Made by a program: the position numbers and the translations under genes | Part shown: piece after piece, positions 22,240-34,299 of the stretch | Position numbering within the stretch: position 1 is the stretch's first letter | Layout of the letters: each line of letters starts with the position of its first letter | Notes under the pieces: model-generated | Database searches by the model: none | What the model saw: the letters and a program-made list of their open reading frames with translations, nothing else | What the model was told of the DNA's origin: nothing | Source of the DNA: Otis tarda | Taxonomy: Eukaryota > Chordata > Aves > Otidiformes > Otididae | DNA length: 64,000 nucleotides | Assembly (NCBI GenBank): GCA_026413225.1 | Contig: CM048555.1 | Span: 81,847,785 to 81,911,784 of the forward strand | Direction of reading: 5' to 3'

Positions 22240-22315
22240 AAAATAACCCCGGCCCCGTCCTTGGGGAGAGCGCAGGCTTCCCCGCCGAGGTCGAGACGGG
22301 GCTGAGCATCGCGAG
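22240..22315. promoter_or_regulatory. Small CpG-rich patch
   Basis: About ten CpGs in about 75 bases (cccggccccgtcc, cgccgaggtcgagacgggg, catcgcgagc). It is too short to be called a CpG island. Confidence 0.2.
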
Positions 22316-22479
22316 CAGAGGGAACACCAGCGGCAGAGCTCCCTGTGCGGGGCTGAGGTGTTAACTACACGGCCTGCCATTTAGGAAGGCAGGACGGCAC
22401 TTACCAGCTTACACGGCAGCCTTGCGAGGGAACGGCTATTCCCAGTCAGAGGGAAGCTGGAGCTTAAATTTAGCAACAT

Positions 22480-22780
22480 ATTCAGTCTCTGCTAAATCGA
22501 TGCATTCCTTAAAAGAGCTGGGCCATTCATGCCGCATATTTTCGGTTTACCACATGGCTTCTTGAAGTGATAGCCAATGAGTAATCTGAAAAGGTTCCCA
22601 CTTCAATCATTTTTAATACTGCACTTTGGTCACTTTGACTTAAACGTGAGCCGTCCCAACCCCATTAAATGTGCCCGTCAACCCCTCTTGCTAAGTAAAT
22701 GTCAACAACAACATAAAGCACCTGGGATTCATTTTGCCATTGAATCATCCATGATTGGTGGCAGGTTTTCAGTCGGAAAA
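22480..22780. promoter_or_regulatory. Candidate conserved non-coding element
   Basis: Unique, moderately AT-rich DNA with a dense set of homeodomain-like words: ATCGATGCATTCC, CAATGAGTAATC, TTTAATACTG, CCCCATTAAATG and CCATGATTGG. No repeat signature and no credible coding frame. The texture resembles vertebrate developmental enhancers, but this is an impression from composition and words only. Conservation has not been measured. Confidence 0.2.
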
Positions 22781-22799
22781 GCACTGGCTTCCTTTCCCT

Positions 22800-24620
22800 C
22801 CCTCCCTACCCCCCTCCCTGCCTGACTCACTGTTCCAGTCGCTCGTGACCTTTTCTACGCTTGCCTTGTGAAACTGTCAAAGTGCCACCAAAAAACAAAT
22901 GAACTTCCAACCCAAGGGGGATCCGGGATGAACCAGAGGGATGTTGCTGCTAACGGAGATGTGCAAACCATTCTTAAGAGAAAAAGATGAACAATAACCC
23001 AAAAAAGGAATATTGATTCAAATTTAATAGTTCTGTTCCCAAGGAAAAAAAAAAAAAAAAGAAGAAGAAAATTAAACCTAACTCCACAGACACAGTGGAA
23101 AAACTGGGAAAGATTTTTTCCCCCCTGATTTATTCCTTATGTTTCTATTCTCTTGATCCTTTTTGACCGATATGAAAAAAAAAAGGAGCGAGAGGGGGAT
23201 GGTGGAATAAAAAGGTCGTTCTAGGGACGGCAACTGTCAGTGATAGTGAAGTAAATGGCCCTACTGAGACGATCCACACGGGTGTCTCCTGTTTCCAGTA
23301 ACAGATTCTTGATCTTGTAAATCATGCACAGTGCTGCTTCTTCCCTCCTGTCCCTTCAAAATCCATCATGGAAAAACAGCATCTGCACCATTCCTGGGGG
23401 CTGTTTGGGATAAAGCTGGATTATTCTATTTAATGTCATTTCTTTGATAAAAACTGCCTCAAAAATGGAGTTAAATAAGCCAACTGGAAAGGCAGATAAG
23501 TGTGGGTGAGAAGTCATGTGAAGGCGGACACTGAGACGAGGTGGAAAGCAATGCTCTCGCAGTAGGAGTTAAGGCATGGAGAGGAGTGTCATGCTGGATG
23601 TTGGGAGCACCAGGAGTTGAAGGATGCTTGCAAGGAGGGTCTAGAGGAAGGGAGGACCAGTGCATCCTTAGCAAGCAATAACAGCAGAAGAAGGCAGAAG
23701 GATGAGCAGGAGACTCCTAGGAGAGTGGAAATAGGAGCGGCAGGCACCTCTGCTAGCTCCCGGACACCTTTGAGTGGGGAGTCCTTGCTGATGGCACAGA
23801 GCATTGGAAAGACCTTTGCCTGACGGTTTTAGGGCTGTGCCAAGAATTTGAAGTGGTCATCAGAAACCTATGGAGCAAGTCAAGGACCAAACCAGTGCCT
23901 AAGAGTTCATATCAAGCCCCTGCATTAAAAATTCTTTAAAATCAGTTCAGCTTAAAAGCCTGAGTTTTGCCTACCCTCTGAGCAAGGTTTGAAAAGAACG
24001 CCCATTTGCACCCCATTCTTCACATCATTCCCCGCACCCCTGGCCATGGCAATGCACTTTTTCTCTAACGTGATGTGCCTGTGTACCCGGATCAAGAGAT
24101 TCTCTTTTCCCCAGACCAAGGGTACCTGGGGCATGCAGTGTTGCCTGCTTCTGACTCTTTCTTGCAGCTACCCAGGGTTCCCCACAGCAGCTCTCCTGCT
24201 CACCAGCAGTAGCTGCTGTGGTTTTACACACATCGCGTCGCATGAGTTACTATGAGCAGAAGTACTGAGACAGACTTCAGACAATATCTATTGCGGATTA
24301 AGCTGGGAATCACAAAAATAAGGAGATTGTGCCCTCATATGGTCAAATGAGTGATGTTTTCTTTCTGAAATGGATGGAGGTTTCCAGGTCAAGAGTGTTG
24401 TTTACACCCGTCAGTTGATTGCCCTTAGCAGTGGCTGTTAAACTTTCCCCAAGTTTATTTTCCTTCCTTCATCCCAGGACTTAACCCTCCTTTGGTTGGT
24501 TTAAAAAGCTTCAAGGAGGCAATTGAAGATAAATAAATAACAAGGGTAGTATGAAGTAAAAAGGATGGGAAGGTTGCATGTAGCTAGCCCACGAGTAGGA
24601 CGTGCTTTTTTTTCTGCGCC
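22800..24620. other. Non-coding stretch, no gene seen
   Basis: Nothing recognised apart from an A16 run (23045-23060) and an A10 run near 23176. A purine-rich stretch of about 150 bases (23595-23735) gives E/K/R-rich open frames that should not be read as genes. Confidence 0.5.
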
Positions 24621-24629
24621 TTCCAAATG

Positions 24630-24700
24630 AGGTCTGGCCAGATCACTGCTGGAATGGGAGACCACAGGGGAAAACACTTCCGAAGGGCTTTGGTGGCTTA
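24630..24700 (+). mobile_element. Possible 5S-rRNA-derived SINE head (AmnSINE1-like)
   Basis: The words gtctggccagatcact, ctggaatgggagacc and aggggaaaacac line up with the 3' half of 5S rRNA (cctggttagtact, ttggatgggagacc, gcctgggaatacc), followed by ggctttggtggct where AmnSINE1-type elements have a ggtgttggtg-like segment. If correct this is a relic of an amniote-age SINE with a 5S-derived promoter. The match is short and made from memory, so confidence is low. It is not a functional 5S gene. Confidence 0.3.
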
Positions 24701-24789
24701 TTGATCTAACTTAATAGTGTAGCTCACCTCCTTCTTTCCTCCGTCAGCCTTAACACAATTTTAGAGGAGGCAAAATGGCTTTTCTCAGT

Positions 24790-26205
24790 AGAGATGTACA
24801 ATGAACCAGGAGGTCTACTGAGCTGTGGTTATCGAAGGCTTTTCTATAAAATAGAGAGGTTTAGTTGCTTGTGCCCAATCAATCCTATCTGCCTTTTTCA
24901 TATCTGTCCTTCACTAGTACATGATATTTCCCTACGGCCACAAAACAGCTGTTGGCTTGGTCCCCAGGGGTGGCTGTTTTTCATTGCTAGACAAAATTAT
25001 TTGTTTCTGTAAATCTGTGAATGGGACTTGTGGGGAAGAGAAGTCGTAAAAAAAAAATAATCAAGAGAAGATATTATAATTACGGAACGAAGTGAGAGTT
25101 CCTACCATATACTCAGGAATCAACAAAATAGCTCTCCTCTTTCTGTTCAGCCACAGGAGCCTCTGATTGCCAAAGGGATGTAGGTCTGGTGGCAGGGATG
25201 TAAATCTTTTCACTGCCCTTCCAGCCCTCTGGTCTTTTTGTCATCATGACCCAAGAACAGGACCATATTTTTCACATTTAGTGCATGGCGGTGGTGCTCA
25301 ATGAATGTAGCGGTTGATCCATCCCATCACCCATCCAGACAGCTATCTTTACCGTTTCTTCTCCAACATTTACAGATCTGTTTTGTTCCAGTGTGGACAT
25401 AGGGTCCTGTATACAAATTTTGGTGCACTGAAAGGATGTTTAGGTCACCTTTTACAGGCCATAGAAGTTGCTGACGGATCCCTGGCAGTACATGAACCAC
25501 GAGTGAAAAGTCATGGATTTAGCATACTTACTCACAGAAGTTTCCAAAACTGCAGCAGCAGTAAAAAAGTTTCATGGAACTTGGTGGAAGAAAGCTAATC
25601 TATGTTAGCCAAAACCGTTTTCCAAGGTCCTTTCAGTCTGTAGAAATTTGTCAGTCTCCATCGTATTTCCTTATCACATGATTGACATTAAGAAGCCTTC
25701 CTTGTGAGTCAAGTAATATGTGGGGGAGAAGAAATTTGTTCAGATCAACTGAATTTGCAGATGAATTTAAATGAAAACACACTGATCCAGCTGTGACAAA
25801 TGTCTTTAATAAATGCAACGCAAGCTCCCAATGTTCTAAAGAGCTTTCTTGGCAAGGTAAGGTTGCCATTAAAGCTGGAAGAGAAGGATTTTGTGAATGG
25901 GAATTGTACTGCTGCCCTGATCCCCTTTGGCAGGCATCTCCTGGAGGCAATAGGGAGAGAGACAGAGAAGGAGAGACCGTCAGGAATCATCTGCAGATGG
26001 GATAATATTAACAATTGCACGAGGACAGCTGTGTCAGTAGAGATGTCGGATTCCTCTCCAGCGCGTTTAGCAGACCAAAGTTCAAGTGGATGAGAAACAG
26101 TTTCTGGGAAATAGGGGGCTGAGGAAGATGGGGCCCAGTCATTTGGGGTGGTTTCAAGGCTGTGCCATAAGCTAGTGGAAGGTCAGGAATTCTGTGGCAG
26201 AAAGC
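24790..26205. other. Non-coding stretch, no gene seen
   Basis: No recognised repeat or gene. Open frames in the 25.6-26.1 kb part overlap on both strands without domain features. Confidence 0.5.
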
Positions 26206-26210
26206 ATGGT

Positions 26211-26618
26211 ATTGTATCGTAGGAACGTGGAGCTGGAAGGGGTCTCAATGAGCCACTTCATCCATTTCCCTGCTTTGATGGATATTCAGGTATATCTCAG
26301 GTATTCCTGACAGATGTCTGTCTAGCATACGCGTAATAATCCCCAGGAACATCTCTTTAGGCACTCTAACTCAGTGCTTCACTGTCCTTATCACTAAATG
26401 GTTCTATTTCTTTACTATCAAAATTAAACCTGTCTTTCTGTGATTTAACCATGACTTCTTAATCCATCGCCAGTCAACATGGAGAATGGGTTGTTTCTCT
26501 CTTTGCAGCTGGCTTTCATGTGTTTGAATACCATTGTCCTGTCTTTCCTCGATCCTCCAAGCTCTAAACTAAACAGCTGTAGTCTGTAACCTTAGTCCCA
26601 GTTCTGTTTCCTCATACG
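26211..26618 (-). mobile_element. Old CR1 LINE, about 400 bp, antisense
   Basis: On the + strand the reverse complement of a long CR1 3' segment can be followed: gagctggaaggggtctcaat, catttccctgctttgatg, tattcctgacagatgtctgt, ccaggaacatctctt, ctcagtgcttcactgtcctt, ctgtgatttaaccatgactt, agtcaacatggagaatgg, ctctttgcagctggctttca, tgtttgaataccattgtcct and agctctaaactaaacag. Many differences from the remembered consensus indicate an old copy. The truncated 5' end of the element lies on the right. Confidence 0.8.
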
Positions 26619-26650
26619 TCATATCGCATGTAATCATATGATAGATACAT

Positions 26651-26800
26651 AAGAATAGTACAGAACAGAACAGAATAGAAATTTCAGCTGGAAGGGACCT
26701 ACAACATCATCTAGTCCATCTGCTTGACAAATTCAGGGCTGACCAAGTCAAAGCATGTTATGAAGGGCATTGTCCAAGCACCTCTTATCCATACACAATT
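26651..26800 (-). mobile_element. CR1 LINE, younger subfamily, antisense
   Basis: It begins with agaatagtacagaacagaac and continues with cagctggaagggacctacaa, catcatctagtccatctgct, cagggctgaccaagtcaaag, catgttatgaagggcattgt and ccaagcacctctta, the inverted 3' end of an avian CR1 subfamily. It lies about 30 bases from the older CR1 in the same orientation but is much closer to its consensus. The two are separate insertions. Confidence 0.8.
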
Positions 26801-26804
26801 CACC

Positions 26805-29800
26805 ATGGGACTTTCTTTGTTGTCATGGCACGACATGGCTCCCAAAATCCCTACCAATGCAATAAGATTCTTTTCCAGACTTGCAGATGCTGGTCAATAT
26901 GGTATTAATAATAAATAGTAAGAAAAAAAAATGTTTAAAAGTAATCCTCAGAATGATATCACTGCAAACCCAATAGCTAATTTTTTAATGGTTTGTACTA
27001 TTCAACCTCATTTTGTTTATTGGTTGGTTTTTTGTGCAGTTAAGAGGTCACGTCTTGTGTCTGCCTCTTCATTCTGAAAGTCCAGTTTGGAGATAGCAAG
27101 ATGTCACAAGATGTTAGCTATGGAAAATATTTTTTTTCTGGGCCCATTCTGAAAAGGCCCTTAGGATAAGCTTTGCCTTGCTGTCTTTAGTGACCTGAAA
27201 GCTGGGCATCTAATTTACAATACTGCTCTTTGCTGGTTCTTTCTTTGGTGGTGACTCCAGAAAATGCTTAATATACATGATTTTATACACGAGCTTTAGG
27301 CTGTAAAAAAATTATGACACAAAAACTTTGATCTTTCTGAATAACTGAAAAGGAAAGCTAAACAGTTGATTTACCCTAGCTGCCCAACTTTTAGAGAGGA
27401 AAAAAGCTTCAGGTGTTTCTGAAATTAGGACTCAAAATATGACAGATAGTTTAATTGGATAGGAAGATGAAAAAAGAGAGAAGGGAGGAAGAGTGGAAAA
27501 GACAAAGGGTGGATGCAAGGGAGAGTGAAGGGAAAAGAAGCATGTTATCTCACAAATTTCACAAAAATCTCCTTCGCACACAATGTCCCATTATCAAGCT
27601 CGTTGGCTTCTCCTTGCAGAGAGAGCTAGAACAAAGCGCTGTAGACAAGAGCCAAAGAAATGAGGGGGAGCAGGACGACACACACAACTAAATTTCACTT
27701 TAAGCCTTCTCTGACAATGGTGTTCACAAGTGCATCAAAACCAGGCTCTGGAGCTCGAGAAGTTATTATCCAGATGAAGACAACAAATTTAGCTAAAAGA
27801 GTTGATCCATAAAAAAAGGAGAGTCAAAACTCCAGATTCAGCACTGTCAGGGACCATGGAGTCCAGGAGGTTCCTAAATCGGTGTCTGGGATGCTTTGCC
27901 TCCATCTGTACTAGAGGAGCAGTCAGCATCAGGCCTTAAGTGACAAAAGACAAACAGGGCCTTAAGTGAGGAGAGACAAAGCTTCTTCAAGTCCCCAGAA
28001 AGGTTAACGCATGGATTTGGTACAGTTTAGAGAGGCCCAGTGGGGCAGGCTGAAACGCAGATGTTCTTCCAAAGCTGCCTTGAATTGTACTCAGCATCTG
28101 GGGAAAGGGTAAAACGACAGAAGTCAGTGGGATGCTGCGCTATCCAGATCAAAACCACATGAAAGCAGGAGGCTATTTTTCAAAGAGGGAAATTCCAGAA
28201 GGGAAGCGGAGAATCTGTAGCTGACATCACTCCCCATCAGGCTAAATTGATGGGTGGGAGAAGATATCAGCACCAACTTTAGCATCCCTGCTGCCTGATG
28301 CACAACCCAGCAAATCAGCAGTCCGTCGCCCTCAAAGAGGAACCGGTGTCTGCTCCCATTGCATGGAGGAGATCGATGAGAGGATGTAACAGTGCTTGGG
28401 GAGGCACAGTAGCTCTGCCAGCCGAGCACAACCTAACAGAGCTGTCTACCGACCCTTGCAGCTCCTTTGGAATCCTCCCTGGGAAGGTTTCAGTTCATTT
28501 TCTTTCGATTTTTTTTTTGTCCCCCAACATTCAAAATTTTCCAGGGCACAACTTTGTCACACATTTTTCCAGCATCTGTTTCTCAGAGGGCTCGGAGAGC
28601 GAGGCAGAGGTCGTTTCTGACCCCACACCATGCTTCCTTAGGCGCAGAGGGACAACTTCTCCTGGAAGTTTCCATTTGCAGGGACTTGGGGAAGAGACGA
28701 GGGGGCTGCACTGGAGAAACAGCTAGGACCGCAGTCACAGACACAGAAACTGGATGTACGTCCTTTTGTTTGCTGGTTGGAGGCAACATCATCTCTCCAG
28801 GCGAGCTAAGAAAAGCTCTGAATTTGTCCCAATGTTAGTGTTTTGATGTCTCAATAGATAATTTAGGAGCTTATAGAAGGTCACTTGCATTTGGCCTTCT
28901 GTCACTCTCTACCTTCTTATCACGTGGAGACATCAGCATTTCTTTTCTTCGCCCTAGGGCTGTTTAGGCCATGAGTGCTTTGGGTTGGGATCATCTCGTA
29001 TGTCTAGCACCTGGCAGAGCAGAGCCCTGGAGCTTGCAGGAAACTATTCAGAAATTGTTCAATGCTGGGTTCCCTTGAAAAACCAGTCTTGGACCAGGCT
29101 GACCAGTGTCAGATTCATGCAAGACTCAGAGCCAGCTCTGATCCTGTGGTAAAAGGCACTCGGTCTGCCATGACTCTTAACCCAAACCAAGCATATCTTT
29201 GGCAATTGTGGGCCTGAGTGTTTGCACTGTTCAACCCTGACTCATCCCACGGAACAAGAGGAGCAGCAGGAGGAGAACCCACAAGCCCTGATGATGGAAT
29301 AAAGTTTCAAGTTAAAAGGAATACAGGCTTGTGGAAATCCCTAAGAACCAAACCACACTATCTTCAGCCTCCTACTTCTGTAATTGTGTCAAGTCTGGAT
29401 GGAAGAGAGAGACACCACTGTTGTCACCCAGAGATGTCAGCTTTTATTTAGAGAGATTTTAATAAACTCCTGACCCAAGGGCTCTAGTGCCTTATATTTC
29501 ACTTAGAAATCATATAAATCTCCTGCTTGTCTCTTTGTGGTGGGCCGAAGCAAATCATTTTAAGGGTTATGGAACTAAGCAGAATGGCCACTGTGAGAGC
29601 ATTAATGCTGTTGTAAAGGCCTTATTTACTTTTCTACAAGGGAAGAAAAGGCCAAGTAGAGATAGAAAAATCATGTGAGTCATAAAGCTCCACAAGAGAA
29701 AGATGGGGTTACATCGAATTTGCACTATTAACTCCAGCAAAAACCTCCATGCACACACTGTCATGTTTAGGGGGGTTGTTTTAAAGCAATGTTTAGTCAG

Positions 29801-30430
29801 TCCTTAAGGGTTAGAGCATCCTTTTCCATACTCTCAAATGTGGACTAACCACAGCCATGGTCCACTGGGAGTTCCTCCTTAACGCTGTCCAATGTCCAAC
29901 CAAATATTGGAAATTCTCAGGAAATCCCAAATGAAAAAGTAAATCCTGATTAATAGAGGTGGTAGAAGATGCACGGGAATACGGTGTGATGCCAGACACA
30001 CTTGATGTCTACAGTCAGACAGGGTGCACTACAGCTTAGCTCTGATTTACAGCTAGCACCTCTTGACCTGTGTCTGTACGACATGTTGCACACCACGGCT
30101 TATGGAATTGGGTCTCATGTCATATATTAATTTCTCCAACTTCTGGGTGTTCACGTTGATGGTAAAGTTGGGATTCCTATTATGTAACCATCTAGAAGTC
30201 AAGCAGGTTTATGTCTTACTTCTATGCACCAAGGCTCCTTTTATAGCAGATACAGAGAAAGACATCTCCAGAGAATTTTTATGCATTAAAATGCATATTT
30301 TTATGCATATTTGGGAAGAATATTTTTTGTTAAAAAAGGAGAAAGGTGTACATTTCCACTTACCACATAAGTGCCCAAAGGACGCTAGAAGGAACATGGA
30401 GATCTGCAACATCTCTCTTCTGCAGAGATT
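26805..30430. other. Non-coding stretch, no gene seen
   Basis: About 3.6 kb without a recognised family. A purine-rich (A/G) patch lies at 27465-27545. A cluster of ATGCAT words lies at 30281-30308. Confidence 0.5.
30281..30308. repeat. Cluster of three ATGCAT palindromes
   Basis: ATGCAT occurs at 30281-30286, 30291-30296 and 30303-30308, spaced 10 and 12 bases, about one helical turn, in AT-rich DNA. The word resembles POU/octamer half-sites. A regulatory role is only a possibility. Confidence 0.4.
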
Positions 30431-30437
30431 CTAAGTG

Positions 30438-30640
30438 TCTAAGCCATCTCTGACAAATGATCAATGAAATTCATCTTAAAACCTTCCACTTTGGGAGATT
30501 CCATAGCCTCCTTCAGACACTGATTGGGAAACTCCAATATCCCTGATGTTTTATCTCCTAATGCCTCATCTAACTCTTCTTTCCTGTAATGTAACCCTGA
30601 CTTCTCACCCTGGTCATCACAGACAGGGAAAACAAGGAGA
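30438..30640 (-). mobile_element. Old CR1 LINE, antisense
   Basis: On the + strand: gccatctctgacaaatgatc, aattcatcttaaaaccttcc, gggagattccatagcctcct, tctcctaatgcctcatctaa, ctttcctgtaatgtaaccct and gacttctcaccctggtcatc. These match the inverted CR1 3' region (catctctgacaaatgatc..., gattccacaacctcc..., cctaatgtctaacctaa..., gtcctac...). Both ends are worn and no tail remains. Confidence 0.75.
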
Positions 30641-30644
30641 GATG

Positions 30645-33185
30645 ATGGCACCACTGCAATGGAAAGGTTAGCTTTTCCATTGGAAATCGGTGTGGCAGAA
30701 TTTTCCGACACGGAGTTATGCTAATCTAAAGGGAATCTAAAGGGAAAGTCTTAGGAAACTTTATTTCACCAAGAAATTCTAGAGTTGAATTTAGCCCATA
30801 TATAACCCTTCTTCAGCGCTAGCTGAACTTGTGGTAGGCTCTGCTGTCCCTGGAGCCCTTTAGCCAGCATTCTTTTGTGTTTGTTTAATTGACTCATCCT
30901 CAGGGAACAAAAGTTCAAATTACAAGTACAAAGGGTTTTGTGAGCAGGAACCGGCTCTGAAAAGCCAGCAGAATTAAAATGTGAGTTGCTTGCAAAATGT
31001 CAGGCTCTGTGAGGGTCACCCAATTCTAACAGCCGTATTCCTCTTGCAAGGCTCCTGCACAGGCACGGAGTGAGATTCCTGGAAGCAGAGCACGTCTGCT
31101 GGGTAGCACAGTTTTCTCAGTGTCGGATGGATGGACGTCTGGGTTTTTCAATTTTCCCTGTCTGTGTGTGTTCAGGGGCATCACCCTCTGGCTCTTCTTT
31201 GGCTGTAGTCCTGATTCTGTGTCCCTCAACTTTCTTCATTTTTTTAAAATACTTCCCTGTGTTTGCAGGAAAAGGAAGTAAAACCTGTTGTGGGGTCATT
31301 CCAAACTTCCAAGTGAAATTGCCACCCCATTGATCACCTAATTAAAACACTATGGGCCTGCAGATGGTGTGTCTCCAGAAAGGACAGAAAATGGGGCAGA
31401 ATTATGGGCCACTTCTATAGGCAACCAACGTCTTTACTCTAATGGTTTTAAAACAGAAGTTTTCAGTCCATGCACACCTACGAAACAAGTCAACTGTCCA
31501 CGACACTAAGGACCATGAAAGTCTTTCATGGATCCTGGTAACAACTGCAGGGAAGCTGTTCATTTCCAGGCCATCACACATGTAGGAGGACGATGGACGT
31601 GTTCTTGCTATGGGCTTGCTCTTGCACTTGTTCTTGGGGCCTCACAGCCTGCGCTCACCAGAAGCAGGAACAGCTCATGCTTGCCAGGTCACTGCTGTGG
31701 TTATCAGCTTCAGCAAAGAGGCGAGGTAGTCAACGGGCGAACTGAATTGTCTGGCTATGACTGCATTGCCTTAGTCACACGCTCCAAGGAGTGAGGAAAC
31801 CAAGCATCAAGGAGCAATCTGATCCAGTGCTCCTCAGAACAAATCTCTTCTAGAGCTGACTTGAAGCACCCACCCTGCGCCGCACTTAAGCCAGACCCTT
31901 ACTCAGAGCACATCCATATTGCTGGCACTGAACGAGACCCTGGGATGAGTTTTAACCCTTGAATAGCACCTGTGTTTCGTCCCAGAAGGGCCTGAAGAAG
32001 AGTGTGAAAGGATGTGAATGCACTGCTGACGTTTGGGGAGATGCAACCTGTGCACACCACCTGAGACAGGCTAGACTAACACAGTAGATACTCCCTCTCT
32101 TTCCTAGGCCAAATGGGAATACCCTTGGAGATAGGGAAAGAGAGAAATTTGCATCACAGCAATCTGTACTGTCTATGCCCTAGAAGGTAGCCAGACATCT
32201 CCACATCTTCCAACACCTTTCATCTAAGACAGCAAAGTAAATTCTAATAAATAAATAATAATAATAATGGTGCAATAAATGGAGGCACCTCTGTTCAAAC
32301 ACAAAAGAGAATATTGCTGTGTGCTATCTCACTGGTTAGTACTATCAGTGAATGATTTAACTTGACAGGTCACCCTCTAATGACCCGCTCTCCCATGGCT
32401 CTCCAAAAACCATATGTTAAGTGGGAACAACTTCTGGGCCAGTGCTCATTTAGCTTAAGAAATCTCCCTCGCTTGATTCCTTGCCGTGAAACGGAGTTAA
32501 ATTGGGACTCATGCTGGGGAGCTGCCTAATCAGATCTCTAATAAGGAAGAACTGACCTTGAACCATGTTCCTGTTGTGCTGGAATTGCTGTGGCATTGAG
32601 AGAGGTAAAATACCCTTTTACTATCTCCACACCTGTCTCTGGGACCTCGTGGTAGGAGGTCTTCTGGTTTCAGGGGGTTCCTGGCATGGACACAAATGCT
32701 GGCAGAGATGCACATTGTGAAGCCACCCTTAAGTAAAGTGCTAAGGACCCCTGAAGAGACACTTGCTCCTTGGTGACTCTCTTTGACATCAGTTAAGAGC
32801 GAGGAAATGATAGATTATTAACAATGGAATTCCATGAACCGGAGGTCAGTTGTTGTTCAGGCCTTTGGGGACTCTGGATATCGTAGAACCAGCTTTCTCG
32901 CTTGCTCGCTCACTTCTGATGTACATGTTTACTGTTGAAATGAATTATGATGATTGAACTTTGACCCTTCGTTATCCAATGTCTGAATCAAGACCCCAAG
33001 GAAAAACCATTAGGACAGTAATGTCTCTGAAGTCTCCTACCATCCTCAGCTGAAATTACCAAAAAAGGGAGATAATTAAAGGAGAATAAATTTGTGATAT
33101 GGCAGTTAACCACTTTAAATACAAAGATCTGAAATCTCCTCAGAGCGTCCCTGAGCTACAGAGAATGTTCAGGGAAAGCATCATT
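30645..33185. other. Non-coding stretch, no gene seen
   Basis: No recognised gene or interspersed repeat. It contains the AAT-type microsatellite at 32244-32268. Confidence 0.5.
32244..32268 (+). repeat. AT-rich microsatellite (TAAA/TAA)n
   Basis: Short run of TAAATAAA followed by about four TAA units. Confidence 0.9.
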
Positions 33186-33189
33186 AAAT

Positions 33190-33300
33190 TCTTGCCCTGC
33201 TTTTATATTCTTTCTTAGGCATCTGCTACGGGCCACCGATAGAGAGAAGACATTGAGATGGACCATTGGTCTGACTGGTCCAGCGTTGCTCTTGTGATCG
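33190..33300 (+). mobile_element. Ancient CR1 3' end (ggtctgacccagtatgg type)
   Basis: The sense strand follows the 3' end of an old reptilian CR1 type: cttttatattctttcttagg, catctgctacgggccac, gatagagagaagacattgag and atggaccattggtctgact. The last is nearly exact to the well-known atggaccattggtctgaccc signature of this family. It probably extends left to about 33120 with lower similarity. The age is inferred to predate birds because the family is shared with turtles and crocodilians. Confidence 0.7.
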
Positions 33301-33304
33301 CTAA

Positions 33305-34295
33305 AGAACGGAAAGAGAATTCCGAACAAGCTTTCAAAGTACCGTTGGGAACCAGACTCCAATTGCTTCCAGTAGCTGTTGTTTCGCTGGTGCTGGATGC
33401 GCTCCACTGGTCAGGACAAATGCTGCCTGGCTGGCACCTCGAAAATCCTCCGCAGACCTTCTGATCCCTGGCCTGATGTGTGAAGTGATATGATTAGCAA
33501 ACACGTAGATTAGATCACACTCTGATATCTTTTACATGTACAGAAAAAAAAAAAAAAAAAAAGAGATTTCTCACAATCAGAAAGGAAGCAAGAAGGATCA
33601 AGGGAGAATAAGGCAAGAAAAGGCATTTCATGTAAAAGTCCAATAATAGGAATGTTCCCAGCTCATTTGCAGGGCTTTGGTCACACTGATCCCGTCTTTC
33701 TCTCTTCAGTCTGCCCCGTAGCCTCAGAGAATTTATTGGAAAGTATTGTTTCCTGAAATTCCTTTCCTGGTATTCACCCTAAATTAGCTCTTTTCTTAAT
33801 TGTCTCCCATTATTTTTTTTCCCTTTCTCTCAGTCCTGATCCACTTCTTCACTGCTGCCAACTCTTGCAATAGTACCATAAGTCTTGCAATATTTAGTGT
33901 TTTACTGTAATCCCCAGCATCTGGAAGCAAGTGGTTGTGCAAGGCTTCCAGCTTTCATTAAAGAAGTCTTTGGTCCCTGGAGCTGCTTAGAAAAGCTTGA
34001 AAATATGACCTGAGTGTACTGTAAAGAAAAAAAAAAAGAAAAAGAAAAGAAGAATGATAAAATCAGTGAAAAAGTCAAACTAGAAAGAAATGTATATACA
34101 AGTGTGGTAATAAAGATGGCATTAATTTCAGGGTAAAGCGTAATTCACAGATTTGAATATTTGGGATTGCTGATATTGATGTTTGAAACCAAGCCTGTAG
34201 GATACGGATGTATTCCAGCACAAAACAGTTGGGTACACAGCAAGGGAAAACCAGGCTGTTTTCCACATCCACTGAGGGCAGAAGGAAAAGGCACC
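33305..34295. other. Non-coding stretch with poly(A) runs
   Basis: No gene seen. An A19 run lies at 33544-33562 and an A-rich patch at 34026-34055. Confidence 0.5.
33544..33562 (+). repeat. Poly(A) tract, 19 bp
   Basis: Uninterrupted A19 followed by a short GA-rich segment. No retroposed body precedes it. Confidence 0.9.
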
Positions 34296-34299
34296 AGTC

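Larger units (their letters stand above)
15605..22475. other. Long unique stretch, no gene seen
   Basis: About 6.9 kb with no recognised repeat family and no credible coding region. It contains two perfect inverted repeats (16248-16273 and 21511-21540), a C/T microsatellite-like patch at 19232-19262, an A-rich patch at 19703-19722 and a short CpG-rich patch at 22240-22315. Small exons cannot be ruled out. Confidence 0.45.
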
